Shown piece by piece: positions 32,866-39,916 of a stretch of 64,000 nucleotides of DNA. The notes below the pieces were generated by a model, which did not search any database, was not told the DNA's origin, and saw nothing but the letters and a program-made list of their open reading frames with translations. Made by a program: the position numbers and the translations under genes. Each line of letters begins with the position of its first letter. The first letter of the stretch is position 1. This stretch comes from Promicromonospora sukumoe (GTDB lineage: Bacteria > Actinomycetota > Actinomycetes > Actinomycetales > Cellulomonadaceae): contig NZ_JACGWV010000002.1 in the NCBI RefSeq assembly GCF_014137995.1, forward strand, positions 1,488,001 to 1,552,000, given 5' to 3'.

Positions 32866-34068
32866 GTGTCCCTGACCAGGAAGCTCGTCGGCACTGCCGC
32901 CGCACTGACCGCAGCCCTGTCGGCTGCCGTGGTCGCCACGCCGACAGCCACCGCAGTACCCGACACCATCCCGCTGACCATCACCAACGACTCCGGTCGC
33001 GGCGACCAGGTGTTCATCTACGTCCTGGGCGAGACCGGCGGCCAGCTCGGCTACGCCGACGCCGAGGGGACGTTCCACCCCTGGCCGGACGCCGGGAGCG
33101 CACCCGAGCCGGCGCCCGACGCGTCGATCGCCGGGCCCGCGGACGGGCAGGACGTCACGATCCAGATGCCCAAGCTGTCCGGCCGGGTGTACTTCTCGTA
33201 CGGCAGCAAGCTCGACTTCAAGATCGTCAACGACGGCCAGCTCGTGCAGCCGGCCGTGCAGAACCCGAGCGACCCGAACCGGGACACCCTGTTCAACTGG
33301 ACGGAGTACACGCTCAACGACTCGGGCCTGTGGATCAACAGCACCCAGGTCGACTTCTTCTCGGCCCCGTACCAGACGGGTCTGCGCTCCTCGAGCGGCG
33401 AGCTGATGCGTACCGGCATGCTCAAGCCCGACGGCTGGGACAACGTCGTCACGTCGCTCTCGCAGCAGGACGGCTGGGACGGCCTCGCGCAGACCGGACC
33501 TGACGGTTCAGTGCTCCGGGTCCTCTCGCCCGGCCACGGCGTCGGCACGGGCCAGGTCGACGCGAACATCCTGTCCGACTACGTCGACCGGGTCTGGAGC
33601 AAGTACTCGAGCGAGACGCTCACCGTCGTGCCCTACGGCGACCAGCCGGAGAAGAAGTTCCTCGGCGCGGTCTCGGGCGACACCATGACGTTCACCGACA
33701 CCTCGGGCGCAGTGGTGACCACGTTCCCGAAGCCGTCGGGCGAGTCCATCTTCGGCTGCGCGGGTGACCTGGCGGCGCCGAACGACGACATCGGCGCCAT
33801 CGCGCGCACACTGTGCGCCGGGTTCAACCGGTCCTCGCTGCTCGACAGCAGCACCCAGCCCACCCAGGACCCGGCCGGCTTCTACCAGGACTCGGTGACG
33901 AACTACTACGCCAAGTACATCCACGAGCAGATGGCGGACGGCAAGGCGTACGCATTCGCGTTCGACGACGTCGTCGCGCAGGAGTCACTGGTGCATGACG
34001 GTGACCCGACCGAGGCGTTCATCCAGCTCGACCCGTTCTCGGGATCGGCCACACCGATCGGCGGCTGA
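32866..34068 (+). CDS. Secreted beta-1,3-glucanase, glycoside hydrolase family 64
   Basis: This 400-residue protein has a Sec signal peptide (LVGTAAALTAALSAAVVATPTATA, about 30 residues) followed by a GH64 beta-1,3-glucanase domain: a thaumatin-like beta start (DTIPLTITNDSGRGDQVFIYVLG), GRVYFSYGSKLDFK, the central QVDFFSAPYQTGLRSSSG characteristic of the family, and FAFDDVVAQES with acidic residues near the C-terminus. GH64 enzymes cut fungal-type beta-1,3-glucan into laminaripentaose. There is no carbohydrate-binding module. The GTG has GAGGAGG 5 bases upstream. It is a degradative accessory gene in an otherwise house-keeping region. Confidence 0.88.
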   Translation: MSLTRKLVGTAAALTAALSAAVVATPTATAVPDTIPLTITNDSGRGDQVFIYVLGETGGQLGYADAEGTFHPWPDAGSAPEPAPDASIAGPADGQDVTIQMPKLSGRVYFSYGSKLDFKIVNDGQLVQPAVQNPSDPNRDTLFNWTEYTLNDSGLWINSTQVDFFSAPYQTGLRSSSGELMRTGMLKPDGWDNVVTSLSQQDGWDGLAQTGPDGSVLRVLSPGHGVGTGQVDANILSDYVDRVWSKYSSETLTVVPYGDQPEKKFLGAVSGDTMTFTDTSGAVVTTFPKPSGESIFGCAGDLAAPNDDIGAIARTLCAGFNRSSLLDSSTQPTQDPAGFYQDSVTNYYAKYIHEQMADGKAYAFAFDDVVAQESLVHDGDPTEAFIQLDPFSGSATPIGG

Positions 34069-34113
34069 CGCCGGTCCGCCCGTCGCCCCGCGTCGGGCGC
34101 TCAAGCAGAAGAC

Positions 34114-34146
34114 AGGAGGGCCCGGCCGAGTCGGCCGGGCCCTCCT
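34114..34146. terminator. Convergent terminator between the GH64 gene and its neighbour
   Basis: Arms 34114-34129 and 34131-34146 are perfectly complementary over 16 bp around a single G, so the real loop is formed by the innermost bases. Confidence 0.8.
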
Positions 34147-34169
34147 GGTGTGCGTGGGGACGAGCAGGG

Positions 34170-35186
34170 TCAGCTGCCCTGCTTGCTCTCCCCGGGCGGA
34201 ACCTGGTCCACGACCGGCTCGTCCTTGACGGGCGGAGCCGGCTTGGCGTCCTTCGGGTCCGTGGCCTTCGCCGGCGGCTCGGTGGAGCTGTCGCCGGGAC
34301 GGCCGGCCTTCTGCGCGGCGTCCGACGCCGCGCTGCTCGCCTTCTGCGCCGTGGACTTCGCGGCGTCGATGACGGGAGCGGCCTTCTCCTTGGCGGCGTC
34401 GATCACCGGGGCGGCCTTCTCGAGCACCGGACCGGCCTTCTCCTTCGCCGCCTCGAACGCGGGGCTCGCGGCCGAATAGGCCCGGGCACCGAGGTCCTTG
34501 GCCGTCTGTGCGGCCTTGGCCCCCGCCTCCTTGCCCTTCGCGACGACGGAACCCGCCGCTGAGCCGACGCCGGAGGAGTGCTTGGCGGCGCCGTCGGAGT
34601 AGTCGGCCCCGGAGCTCTGCTCCCAGGGCTCGGCCCACGGGTCGGTCTGGGGCTGTGCGCGCTTCCAGAAGACGTAGCCCGCGACGGCTGCGCCGCCCGC
34701 GGCCAGCGCGATGAGCCAGCCCTTCTTGGAGCCCTTCTTGCTGGCCTTGTCCGCCGCGTCCGTGACGCTCGCGGCGAGTGCGGCGGTCTTGCCCTGTGCC
34801 ACCGCGGCGTTGTCCGCTGCGGCGTTGAACGCGGAGACCATCTTCGGGAGCAGGTCGTCCACGAGCTTGTCGTGCGCGGTGTCGATCAGCGGCGCTGCCT
34901 TGCCCGCCACCTTCTCGACCTGGGGCGCGGCGGCCTGCAGGCTGTCCTGCCAGGCCTTCTCCGCGCGCGGTGTCAGCCAGGCGATGAAGTCGTGCACGCG
35001 TGGCTGGGCCCAGTCCTTCGCGTTCGAGGCCCGGTCCTTGGCCTGGGCCGCGAACGACCCGGCCTGTGTCGCGGCCTTGGAGCTGACGTCGGAAAGCAGA
35101 GCACTGGCCTCCGCGGCCCTCTCCTTGACCTTCTCGGTGTCGATCTTGCTCGTGTCCACGTAGTCGGTCACCTTCTTGCGGGTCAT
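34170..35186 (-). CDS. Ala/Lys-rich single-pass membrane protein, DUF5324-like
   Basis: This 338-residue protein has an amphipathic helical N-terminal region (residues 1-155, rich in Ala, Lys and Asp), a transmembrane helix near residue 165 (GWLIALAAGGAAVAGYVFW), and a C-terminal Lys/Ala region with repeats of the type EKAAPVIDAAKEKAAPVIDAAK resembling apolipoprotein or LEA-type helices. Size, composition and location near gyrA and ppiA resemble the DUF5324 family of actinomycetes. Function is unknown. ATG 35186 has GGGGGAG 5 bases upstream; the frame extends further but without such a site. It is divergent from ppiA. Confidence 0.75.
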   Translation of the reverse strand: MTRKKVTDYVDTSKIDTEKVKERAAEASALLSDVSSKAATQAGSFAAQAKDRASNAKDWAQPRVHDFIAWLTPRAEKAWQDSLQAAAPQVEKVAGKAAPLIDTAHDKLVDDLLPKMVSAFNAAADNAAVAQGKTAALAASVTDAADKASKKGSKKGWLIALAAGGAAVAGYVFWKRAQPQTDPWAEPWEQSSGADYSDGAAKHSSGVGSAAGSVVAKGKEAGAKAAQTAKDLGARAYSAASPAFEAAKEKAGPVLEKAAPVIDAAKEKAAPVIDAAKSTAQKASSAASDAAQKAGRPGDSSTEPPAKATDPKDAKPAPPVKDEPVVDQVPPGESKQGS

Positions 35187-35309
35187 GTAACTCCCCCCGA
35201 ACTGTTCAATACTCCTCAAGGTGCCACTCTGCCATCGCCTGACCTTACTGGCGAGGGCGGCGCGACGACGGTGCAGCATCTGCGGCCTCCTCCGTGGGAG
35301 GATTGATAC

Positions 35310-35849
35310 ATGTTCGCAATCCTGCACACCACCTCCGGTGACATCCGCATCGAGCTCTTCCCGAACCACGCGCCCAAGACTGTCGAGAACTTCGTCGGCC
35401 TCGCGACGGGTGAGAAGGCCTGGACGGACCCGCGCACGGGCGAGGAGCGCAAGGACCCGTTCTACGACGGCCTGATCTTCCACCGCGTCATCGACGACTT
35501 CATGATCCAGGGCGGGTGCCCGCTCGGGACGGGAACCGGCGGCCCGGGGTACACGTTCAACGACGAGATCCACCCCGAGCTCCAGTTCAACGAGAAGTAC
35601 ATCCTCGCGATGGCCAACGCCGGCAAGCGCCGGAACCCGGTCACCGGGGAGATCGAGGGCACCAACGGCTCCCAGTTCTTCCTCACCACCGCCGAGACCC
35701 CGTGGCTGAACGGCAAGCACACGATCTTCGGCAAGGTCGCGGACGACGCGTCGCGTGAGGTCGTCGACAAGGTCGGCAAGACGCGCACGCGTCCCGGCGA
35801 CCGTCCCGTCGAGGACATCACCATCGAGTCCGTCACCATCGAGCCCTGA
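35310..35849 (+). CDS. ppiA: Cyclophilin-type peptidyl-prolyl cis-trans isomerase
   Basis: This 179-residue foldase has the catalytic arginine region FYDGLIFHRVIDDFMIQGGCP, GTGTGGPGYTFNDE, and the substrate pocket NGSQFFLTTAETPWLNGKHTIFGKV. There is no signal peptide, so it is cytosolic. GGAGG precedes ATG 35310 by 8 bases. In mycobacteria ppiA occupies the same position near crgA. Confidence 0.95.
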   Translation: MFAILHTTSGDIRIELFPNHAPKTVENFVGLATGEKAWTDPRTGEERKDPFYDGLIFHRVIDDFMIQGGCPLGTGTGGPGYTFNDEIHPELQFNEKYILAMANAGKRRNPVTGEIEGTNGSQFFLTTAETPWLNGKHTIFGKVADDASREVVDKVGKTRTRPGDRPVEDITIESVTIEP

Positions 35850-35856
35850 GCCCTGG

Positions 35857-35894
35857 CGGCGCTCCGCCGTCGTACCGGCGCTCCGCCGTCGGAC
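35857..35894 (+). repeat. 19-bp tandem duplication after ppiA
   Basis: CGGCGCTCCGCCGTCGTAC is followed directly by a copy with one change (G for T), starting 8 bases after the stop codon. Confidence 0.85.
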
Positions 35895-35947
35895 CGGACC
35901 CGCACGACCTGAGCACCGATGACCGAGGGGACTGAGGACGTATCGCG

Positions 35948-36829
35948 ATGAACGACCCGGCCGCCGAGGAGCCGACCGAGGCCGCGGCTCCCGTCTGCCC
36001 GCGACACCCCGACCGGGTGTCCTACGTGCGCTGCCAGCGCTGTGGCCGGCCGACGTGCCCCGAGTGCCAACGGCCGGCCGCGGTCGGCATCCAGTGCGTG
36101 GACTGCGTCCGGGAGTCGAAGCGCGCCGCCCCGCGCATCCGGACGGTCTTCGGCGGCACGGCGACGACCACCACCGCCAACGGCCGGCCGGTCGTCACGC
36201 TGACGATCATCGGCATCTGCGTGGTGAGCTGGCTGCTGCAGCTGGTGACGGGAGGTGCGTGGACGCACGCGCTGTGGTTCTGGCCCTGGGGTGGAGCGGT
36301 CGAGCCGTGGCGTTTCCTCACGGCGTCGTTCCTGCACTCCACGTCGCCGCTGCACATCCTGTTCAACATGTACGCCCTGTGGATAACGGGCCAGTTCCTC
36401 GAGCCTCTGCTCGGCCGGGCGCGGTTCACGGTCCTGTGCCTGCTCTCCGCGGTGGGCGGCTCGGTCGGCGTGCTGCTCCTCGCGGGCGACCCGTTCACGT
36501 CGGACGCCTGGGTGACGCCCGTCGTGGGCGCGTCCGGCATGGTGTTCGGCCTGTTCGGCGCGATGCTCCCGGTGATGCGCCGGCTGGGTCGCAGCATGGG
36601 ACAGGTGCTCGTCCTGCTCGCGCTCAACGGCGCCATCGGGTTCTTCGTGCCGAACATCTCGTGGCAGGCGCACCTGGGCGGGCTGGTCACGGGCGCGCTC
36701 GTGGCGACCGCCTACGCGTACGCCCCCAAGGAGCGGCGCGCGCTCGTGGCGTGGGCCGTCCCGGTGGTCGGCGTGGCCGTCCTGGTCGGCCTGGCGGTGT
36801 TCCGCTACGCCTCCGTCGGCGTCCTGTGA
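35948..36829 (+). CDS. Rhomboid family intramembrane serine protease
   Basis: This 293-residue protein carries an N-terminal zinc-ribbon-like segment with CxxH and CxxC pairs (VCPRHPDR, CQRCGRPTCPECQ, QCVDC) and then about six transmembrane helices. Rhomboid motifs are the HxxxN in HILFNMY, the catalytic serine in VVGASGMVFGLFG, and the catalytic histidine in SWQAHLGGLVTG. Rhomboids cut within membrane helices; the substrate here is unknown. A DnaA-box sequence TGTGGATAA (36378-36386) lies in the coding region. Confidence 0.93.
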   Translation: MNDPAAEEPTEAAAPVCPRHPDRVSYVRCQRCGRPTCPECQRPAAVGIQCVDCVRESKRAAPRIRTVFGGTATTTTANGRPVVTLTIIGICVVSWLLQLVTGGAWTHALWFWPWGGAVEPWRFLTASFLHSTSPLHILFNMYALWITGQFLEPLLGRARFTVLCLLSAVGGSVGVLLLAGDPFTSDAWVTPVVGASGMVFGLFGAMLPVMRRLGRSMGQVLVLLALNGAIGFFVPNISWQAHLGGLVTGALVATAYAYAPKERRALVAWAVPVVGVAVLVGLAVFRYASVGVL

Positions 36830-36880
36830 ACAGGTCGTCGACGGGGCCGGCGGTGTGGCACCGGTCTCTTTTCCCCAGCT

Positions 36881-36900
36881 TTACCCACAGCTGTGGATAA
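36881..36900. promoter_or_regulatory. Inverted pair of DnaA boxes
   Basis: TTACCCACA and TGTGGATAA are separated by GC to form a 20-base palindrome with a single mismatch. The right box is a perfect match to the DnaA consensus and the left differs by one base. It lies between the rhomboid gene and crgA. Confidence 0.7.
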
Positions 36901-36912
36901 ATGGGTACACAG

Positions 36913-36942
36913 CTCCGCGGCCGCCTCGGTGCGGCCGCGGAG
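36913..36942. terminator. Convergent terminator between the rhomboid gene and crgA
   Basis: CTCCGCGGCCGC (36913-36924) and GCGGCCGCGGAG (36931-36942) form a perfect 12-bp stem with a CTCGGT loop. Confidence 0.7.
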
Positions 36943-36951
36943 CCGCCGTTC

Positions 36952-37224
36952 TCAGCGCCAGCGGGTGGTGAGCCCGAACCCCACGATGATCAGGCCGAAG
37001 CCGACCGCGAGGTTCCACTGACCGATCGGCGGGATCGGCAGGCCGAGCTCGGAGCTCGTCAGGTAGTACGTCACGATCCAGGCGAGACCCAGGACCATGA
37101 GGCCGACCATCACGGGGGCGAGCCAACGCGGGTTGACGGCCTCTCCGGGCAGCGCGACCTTGGCCTCGGCCTTGTCGGCCTTGGGCGTGACCTTCTTCTT
37201 GTTGCGTGACTTCGACTCGGGCAC
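36952..37224 (-). CDS. crgA: Cell division protein CrgA
   Basis: This 90-residue protein has a basic N-terminus (PESKSRNKKKVTPK), two transmembrane helices (APVMVGLMVLGLAWIVTYYL and NLAVGFGLIIVGFGLTT) and the short loop with the conserved Pro. CrgA belongs to the actinobacterial divisome and in mycobacteria contacts FtsZ, FtsQ, FtsI and PbpA. GTG 37224 has AGGAG upstream. It is divergent from the DUF881 gene. Confidence 0.93.
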   Translation of the reverse strand: MPESKSRNKKKVTPKADKAEAKVALPGEAVNPRWLAPVMVGLMVLGLAWIVTYYLTSSELGLPIPPIGQWNLAVGFGLIIVGFGLTTRWR

Positions 37225-37368
37225 GAGGCGGGCTCCTGTCCTGGGGGGTCCGCCCGACGGGTGTGCCGAGCCGACGTCTGCTTGCTCGTGGACTAGCGTA
37301 GTGGTCCACAGCCCGAGTCGTGACCAGACGCGTCCGCGGGTTGGTCGAATGTTGCAGGAGGGACGCGT

Positions 37369-38184
37369 GTGACCGGACCCGAGCCGACCTCCGCGCCGTC
37401 GCCCAAGGGCGGTGCGGGAGGCTTCCTTGGTGCACTCACCCACGCGCGCTGGCGTTCGTGGCTGAGCGTGGGCGCCGTCGCCGTGCTCGCCGGCCTCATG
37501 TTCAGCGCGAGCGCGCGCCTGGCCGACGGCGGTGGGGCCGACAACCGCGACCCGCAGGACCTCGCGCAGCTCGTGGACACCGAGACAGGGCGCGTCACCG
37601 ACCTCACCGAGCGCACCGGCGTGCTGGACCGAGAGATCGAGACGCTGAGCGCCCGTGCCGGTACCGCCGTCCCCACGCTGGACGACGACCTCGTGCGGCG
37701 CGAGGGCGTCGTGTCGGGCACGGAGCCGGTCCAGGGCCCCGGCCTGACCGTGACCCTCGACGACGCGCCGTCGACGTCGGTGGGCGCGGGTCCGGGCGGC
37801 GTCGAGCCGCAGCCGGACGACCTCGTGGTGCACCAGCAGGACCTGCAGCACGTGATCAACGCGCTGTGGGCCGGCGGGGCCGAGGCGATGACGCTGCAGG
37901 GCGAGCGCGTGACGTCGACGTCGGCGTTCCGGTGCTCCGGAAACATCCTCCTGCTGCACGGAAAGGTCTTCTCACCGCCCTACAAGGTGACGGCAGTGGG
38001 AGACCCGGCGAAGATGGAGGCGTCGCTCGACAGGTCCGAGGGTGTGCAGACGTACCTCGAGTACGTGGACTGGGTACACCTGGGCTGGGACGTGCGACGT
38101 AGCGACCACCTGGACCTCCCCGCGTACGACGGCGGCGGTCTGCAGTACGCGACGGTTCCCGATGGTACGGAGGTCTTTGGATGA
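37369..38184 (+). CDS. DUF881 family protein
   Basis: This 271-residue protein has a short N-terminal cytosolic tail, one transmembrane helix near residue 35 (WLSVGAVAVLAGLMFSASA) and an extracellular DUF881 domain with a coiled-coil-like segment and the conserved VQGPGLTVTLDD and LQHVINALWAGGAEAMTLQGERV. It is the homologue by position of Rv0012 next to crgA and trpG in Mycobacterium. Function is unknown. GGAGGG precedes GTG 37369. The stop overlaps the sortase ATG in ATGA. Confidence 0.9.
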   Translation: MTGPEPTSAPSPKGGAGGFLGALTHARWRSWLSVGAVAVLAGLMFSASARLADGGGADNRDPQDLAQLVDTETGRVTDLTERTGVLDREIETLSARAGTAVPTLDDDLVRREGVVSGTEPVQGPGLTVTLDDAPSTSVGAGPGGVEPQPDDLVVHQQDLQHVINALWAGGAEAMTLQGERVTSTSAFRCSGNILLLHGKVFSPPYKVTAVGDPAKMEASLDRSEGVQTYLEYVDWVHLGWDVRRSDHLDLPAYDGGGLQYATVPDGTEVFG

Positions 38185-39014
38185 CCCACGCGCAGGCCGG
38201 ACACAACGTGCCGCTGCCCCAAGAGGTGTTTCCCATCGCGTACCAGCGCGGCCCGTCCGGGATGGGGCCGCGCAACGCACGCCGCCCCCAGTCGTCGGGA
38301 GGCCCGATGCGGCCCGTCGCCTGGCTGATCGGCGTGATGGGCGAGCTCCTGGTGACGGCCGGCCTGGTGCTCGGGCTGTTCGTGGTGTGGCAGCTCTGGT
38401 GGACCGACGTCGAGGGCGCGCGGGCCCAGAGCGAGATCATCGCCGAGATGGACTGGGAGGCCGCCCCGGCCGGCCCGCAGACCGCCGTCGAGAACCACGG
38501 GCCGCCGCCGGTGATGGCGGAGCCGCCGGACGCCGGGACCCTCTTCGCGCAGATGTACATCCCGCGGTTCGGGGACGACTACGTCAAGCCCGTCGCCGAG
38601 GGCACGGACAAGGCCACGGTGCTCGACACCATCGGCATCGGGCACTACGTGGACACCGCGATGCCGGGCGACCTCGGCAACTTCGCCGTCGCCGCGCACC
38701 GGACCACCTACGGCAAGCCGTTCAACCAGATCGCGGAGCTCAAGAACGGCGACGCGGTCGTGGTCCGTACCGAGGACACCTGGTACGTCTACAAGGTGAC
38801 CGAGGCGAAGATCGTCTACCCGCAGAACGTCGAGGTCATCGCGCCGGTCCCCGGTGTCACCAAGGACCAGCCGATGCCGGAGCTGACGCAGCGGTTCATC
38901 ACGCTGACGTCCTGCCACCCGATGTTCTCCGCGACCGAGCGGTACATCGTGCACGGCGAGCTGGAGTACTGGTCGCCCGTGGGCGAGGGCAAGCCGAAGG
39001 AGCTGGTGAGCTGA
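38181..39014 (+). CDS. Class E sortase
   Basis: This 277-residue membrane-anchored transpeptidase has a transmembrane helix near residue 60 (WLIGVMGELLVTAGLVLGLFVVW) and a sortase domain with the catalytic triad: His in FAVAAHRTTYG, Cys in LTSCHPMFSATERY and Arg in the same stretch. Class E sortases in actinobacteria recognise LAxTG and attach proteins to peptidoglycan. The LAATG protein at 24606-25406 is a natural substrate. It is coupled to DUF881 by an ATGA overlap and to the next small gene by a one-base overlap. Confidence 0.93.
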   Translation: MTHAQAGHNVPLPQEVFPIAYQRGPSGMGPRNARRPQSSGGPMRPVAWLIGVMGELLVTAGLVLGLFVVWQLWWTDVEGARAQSEIIAEMDWEAAPAGPQTAVENHGPPPVMAEPPDAGTLFAQMYIPRFGDDYVKPVAEGTDKATVLDTIGIGHYVDTAMPGDLGNFAVAAHRTTYGKPFNQIAELKNGDAVVVRTEDTWYVYKVTEAKIVYPQNVEVIAPVPGVTKDQPMPELTQRFITLTSCHPMFSATERYIVHGELEYWSPVGEGKPKELVS

Positions 39015-39172
39015 TGTACGCGCTCCTGTGGCGGGCCATCCCCGGCCCGGGCTGGTTCAAGCTCGTGGTGTGCCTCGTGCTCGCCTTCGGCCTGATCGCG
39101 GTCTGCTTCACACAGTTCTTCCCGTGGCTCAGCGAGTACATGCCGTTCAACGACACCACCGTCGGCGCCTAG
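39014..39172 (+). CDS. Small membrane protein downstream of the sortase
   Basis: This ORF encodes 52 residues. The start overlaps the sortase stop by one base (TGATG). The product begins YALLWRAIPGPGWFKLVVCL, has one or two hydrophobic segments and the ending PWLSEYMPFNDTTVGA. Similar short proteins follow sortase in actinobacterial origin regions. Function is unknown. Confidence 0.8.
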   Translation: MYALLWRAIPGPGWFKLVVCLVLAFGLIAVCFTQFFPWLSEYMPFNDTTVGA

Positions 39173-39196
39173 CGGTCCTCGCCGTAGCATGTGTCC

Positions 39197-39859
39197 ATGA
39201 CGCGCATCCTCGTCGTCGACAACTACGACTCGTTCGTCTACACGATCGTCGGCTACCTCGACCAGATCGGCGCCCGGACCGTGGTGGTCCGGAACGACGC
39301 CGTGCCCACCCCGGACGCCGACGGCCGCTACTGGTACGACGGCGACGACGGCGCGCGCGTGCCGTACGACGGCGTGCTCGTCTCCCCCGGCCCCGGCACA
39401 CCGGCGGAGGCCGGTGCCTCCGAGGACGTGATCCGCGCCTGCGCCCGGTCGCGCACCCCGATGCTCGGCGTCTGCCTGGGGCACCAGGCGCTTGCCGAGG
39501 TGTACGGCGGCAAGGTGACGCACGCGCCCGAGCTCATGCACGGCAAGACGAGCCTGGTCGAGCACTCGGGCCAGGGTGTGCTCGCCGGCCTGCCCGCGCC
39601 GTTCACCGCGACGCGCTACCACTCGCTGGCGGTCACGCCGGACAGCGTTCCGTCCGAGCTCGAGGTGACCTGCACGACGGCGTCGGGCATCGTCATGGGG
39701 CTGCAGCACCGCGAGCTGCCGCTGCACGGCGTCCAGTTCCACCCGGAGTCCGTGCTGACCGAGGGCGGGCACCGGCTGCTGGCGAACTGGCTGGAGACCT
39801 GCGGGCTCGACGGCGCGGTCGAGCGGGCGAAGGGAATGGCGCCGCTGGTCACCTCGTGA
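39197..39859 (+). CDS. pabA: Aminodeoxychorismate/anthranilate synthase glutamine amidotransferase component
   Basis: This 220-residue class I glutamine amidotransferase has the start MTRILVVDNYDSFVYTIVGYL, PGPGTPAEAG, the nucleophile cysteine in MLGVCLGHQALAEVYGG and the His/Glu pair in GVQFHPESVLTEGG. It supplies ammonia to a PabB or TrpE partner that is not encoded nearby. In mycobacteria the gene at this place is called trpG or pabA, so the exact partner is uncertain. ATG 39197 is preferred over GTG 39191. Confidence 0.9.
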   Translation: MTRILVVDNYDSFVYTIVGYLDQIGARTVVVRNDAVPTPDADGRYWYDGDDGARVPYDGVLVSPGPGTPAEAGASEDVIRACARSRTPMLGVCLGHQALAEVYGGKVTHAPELMHGKTSLVEHSGQGVLAGLPAPFTATRYHSLAVTPDSVPSELEVTCTTASGIVMGLQHRELPLHGVQFHPESVLTEGGHRLLANWLETCGLDGAVERAKGMAPLVTS

Positions 39860-39877
39860 CCTGCGACGCCATGTGCG

Positions 39878-39913
39878 GAACGGCCCTGACCGGGTTCCCG
39901 GTCAGGGCCGTTC
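39878..39913. terminator. Convergent terminator between pabA and pknB
   Basis: Arms 39878-39894 and 39897-39913 form a perfect 17-bp stem with a TT apex. Confidence 0.85.
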
Positions 39914-39916
39914 GCG

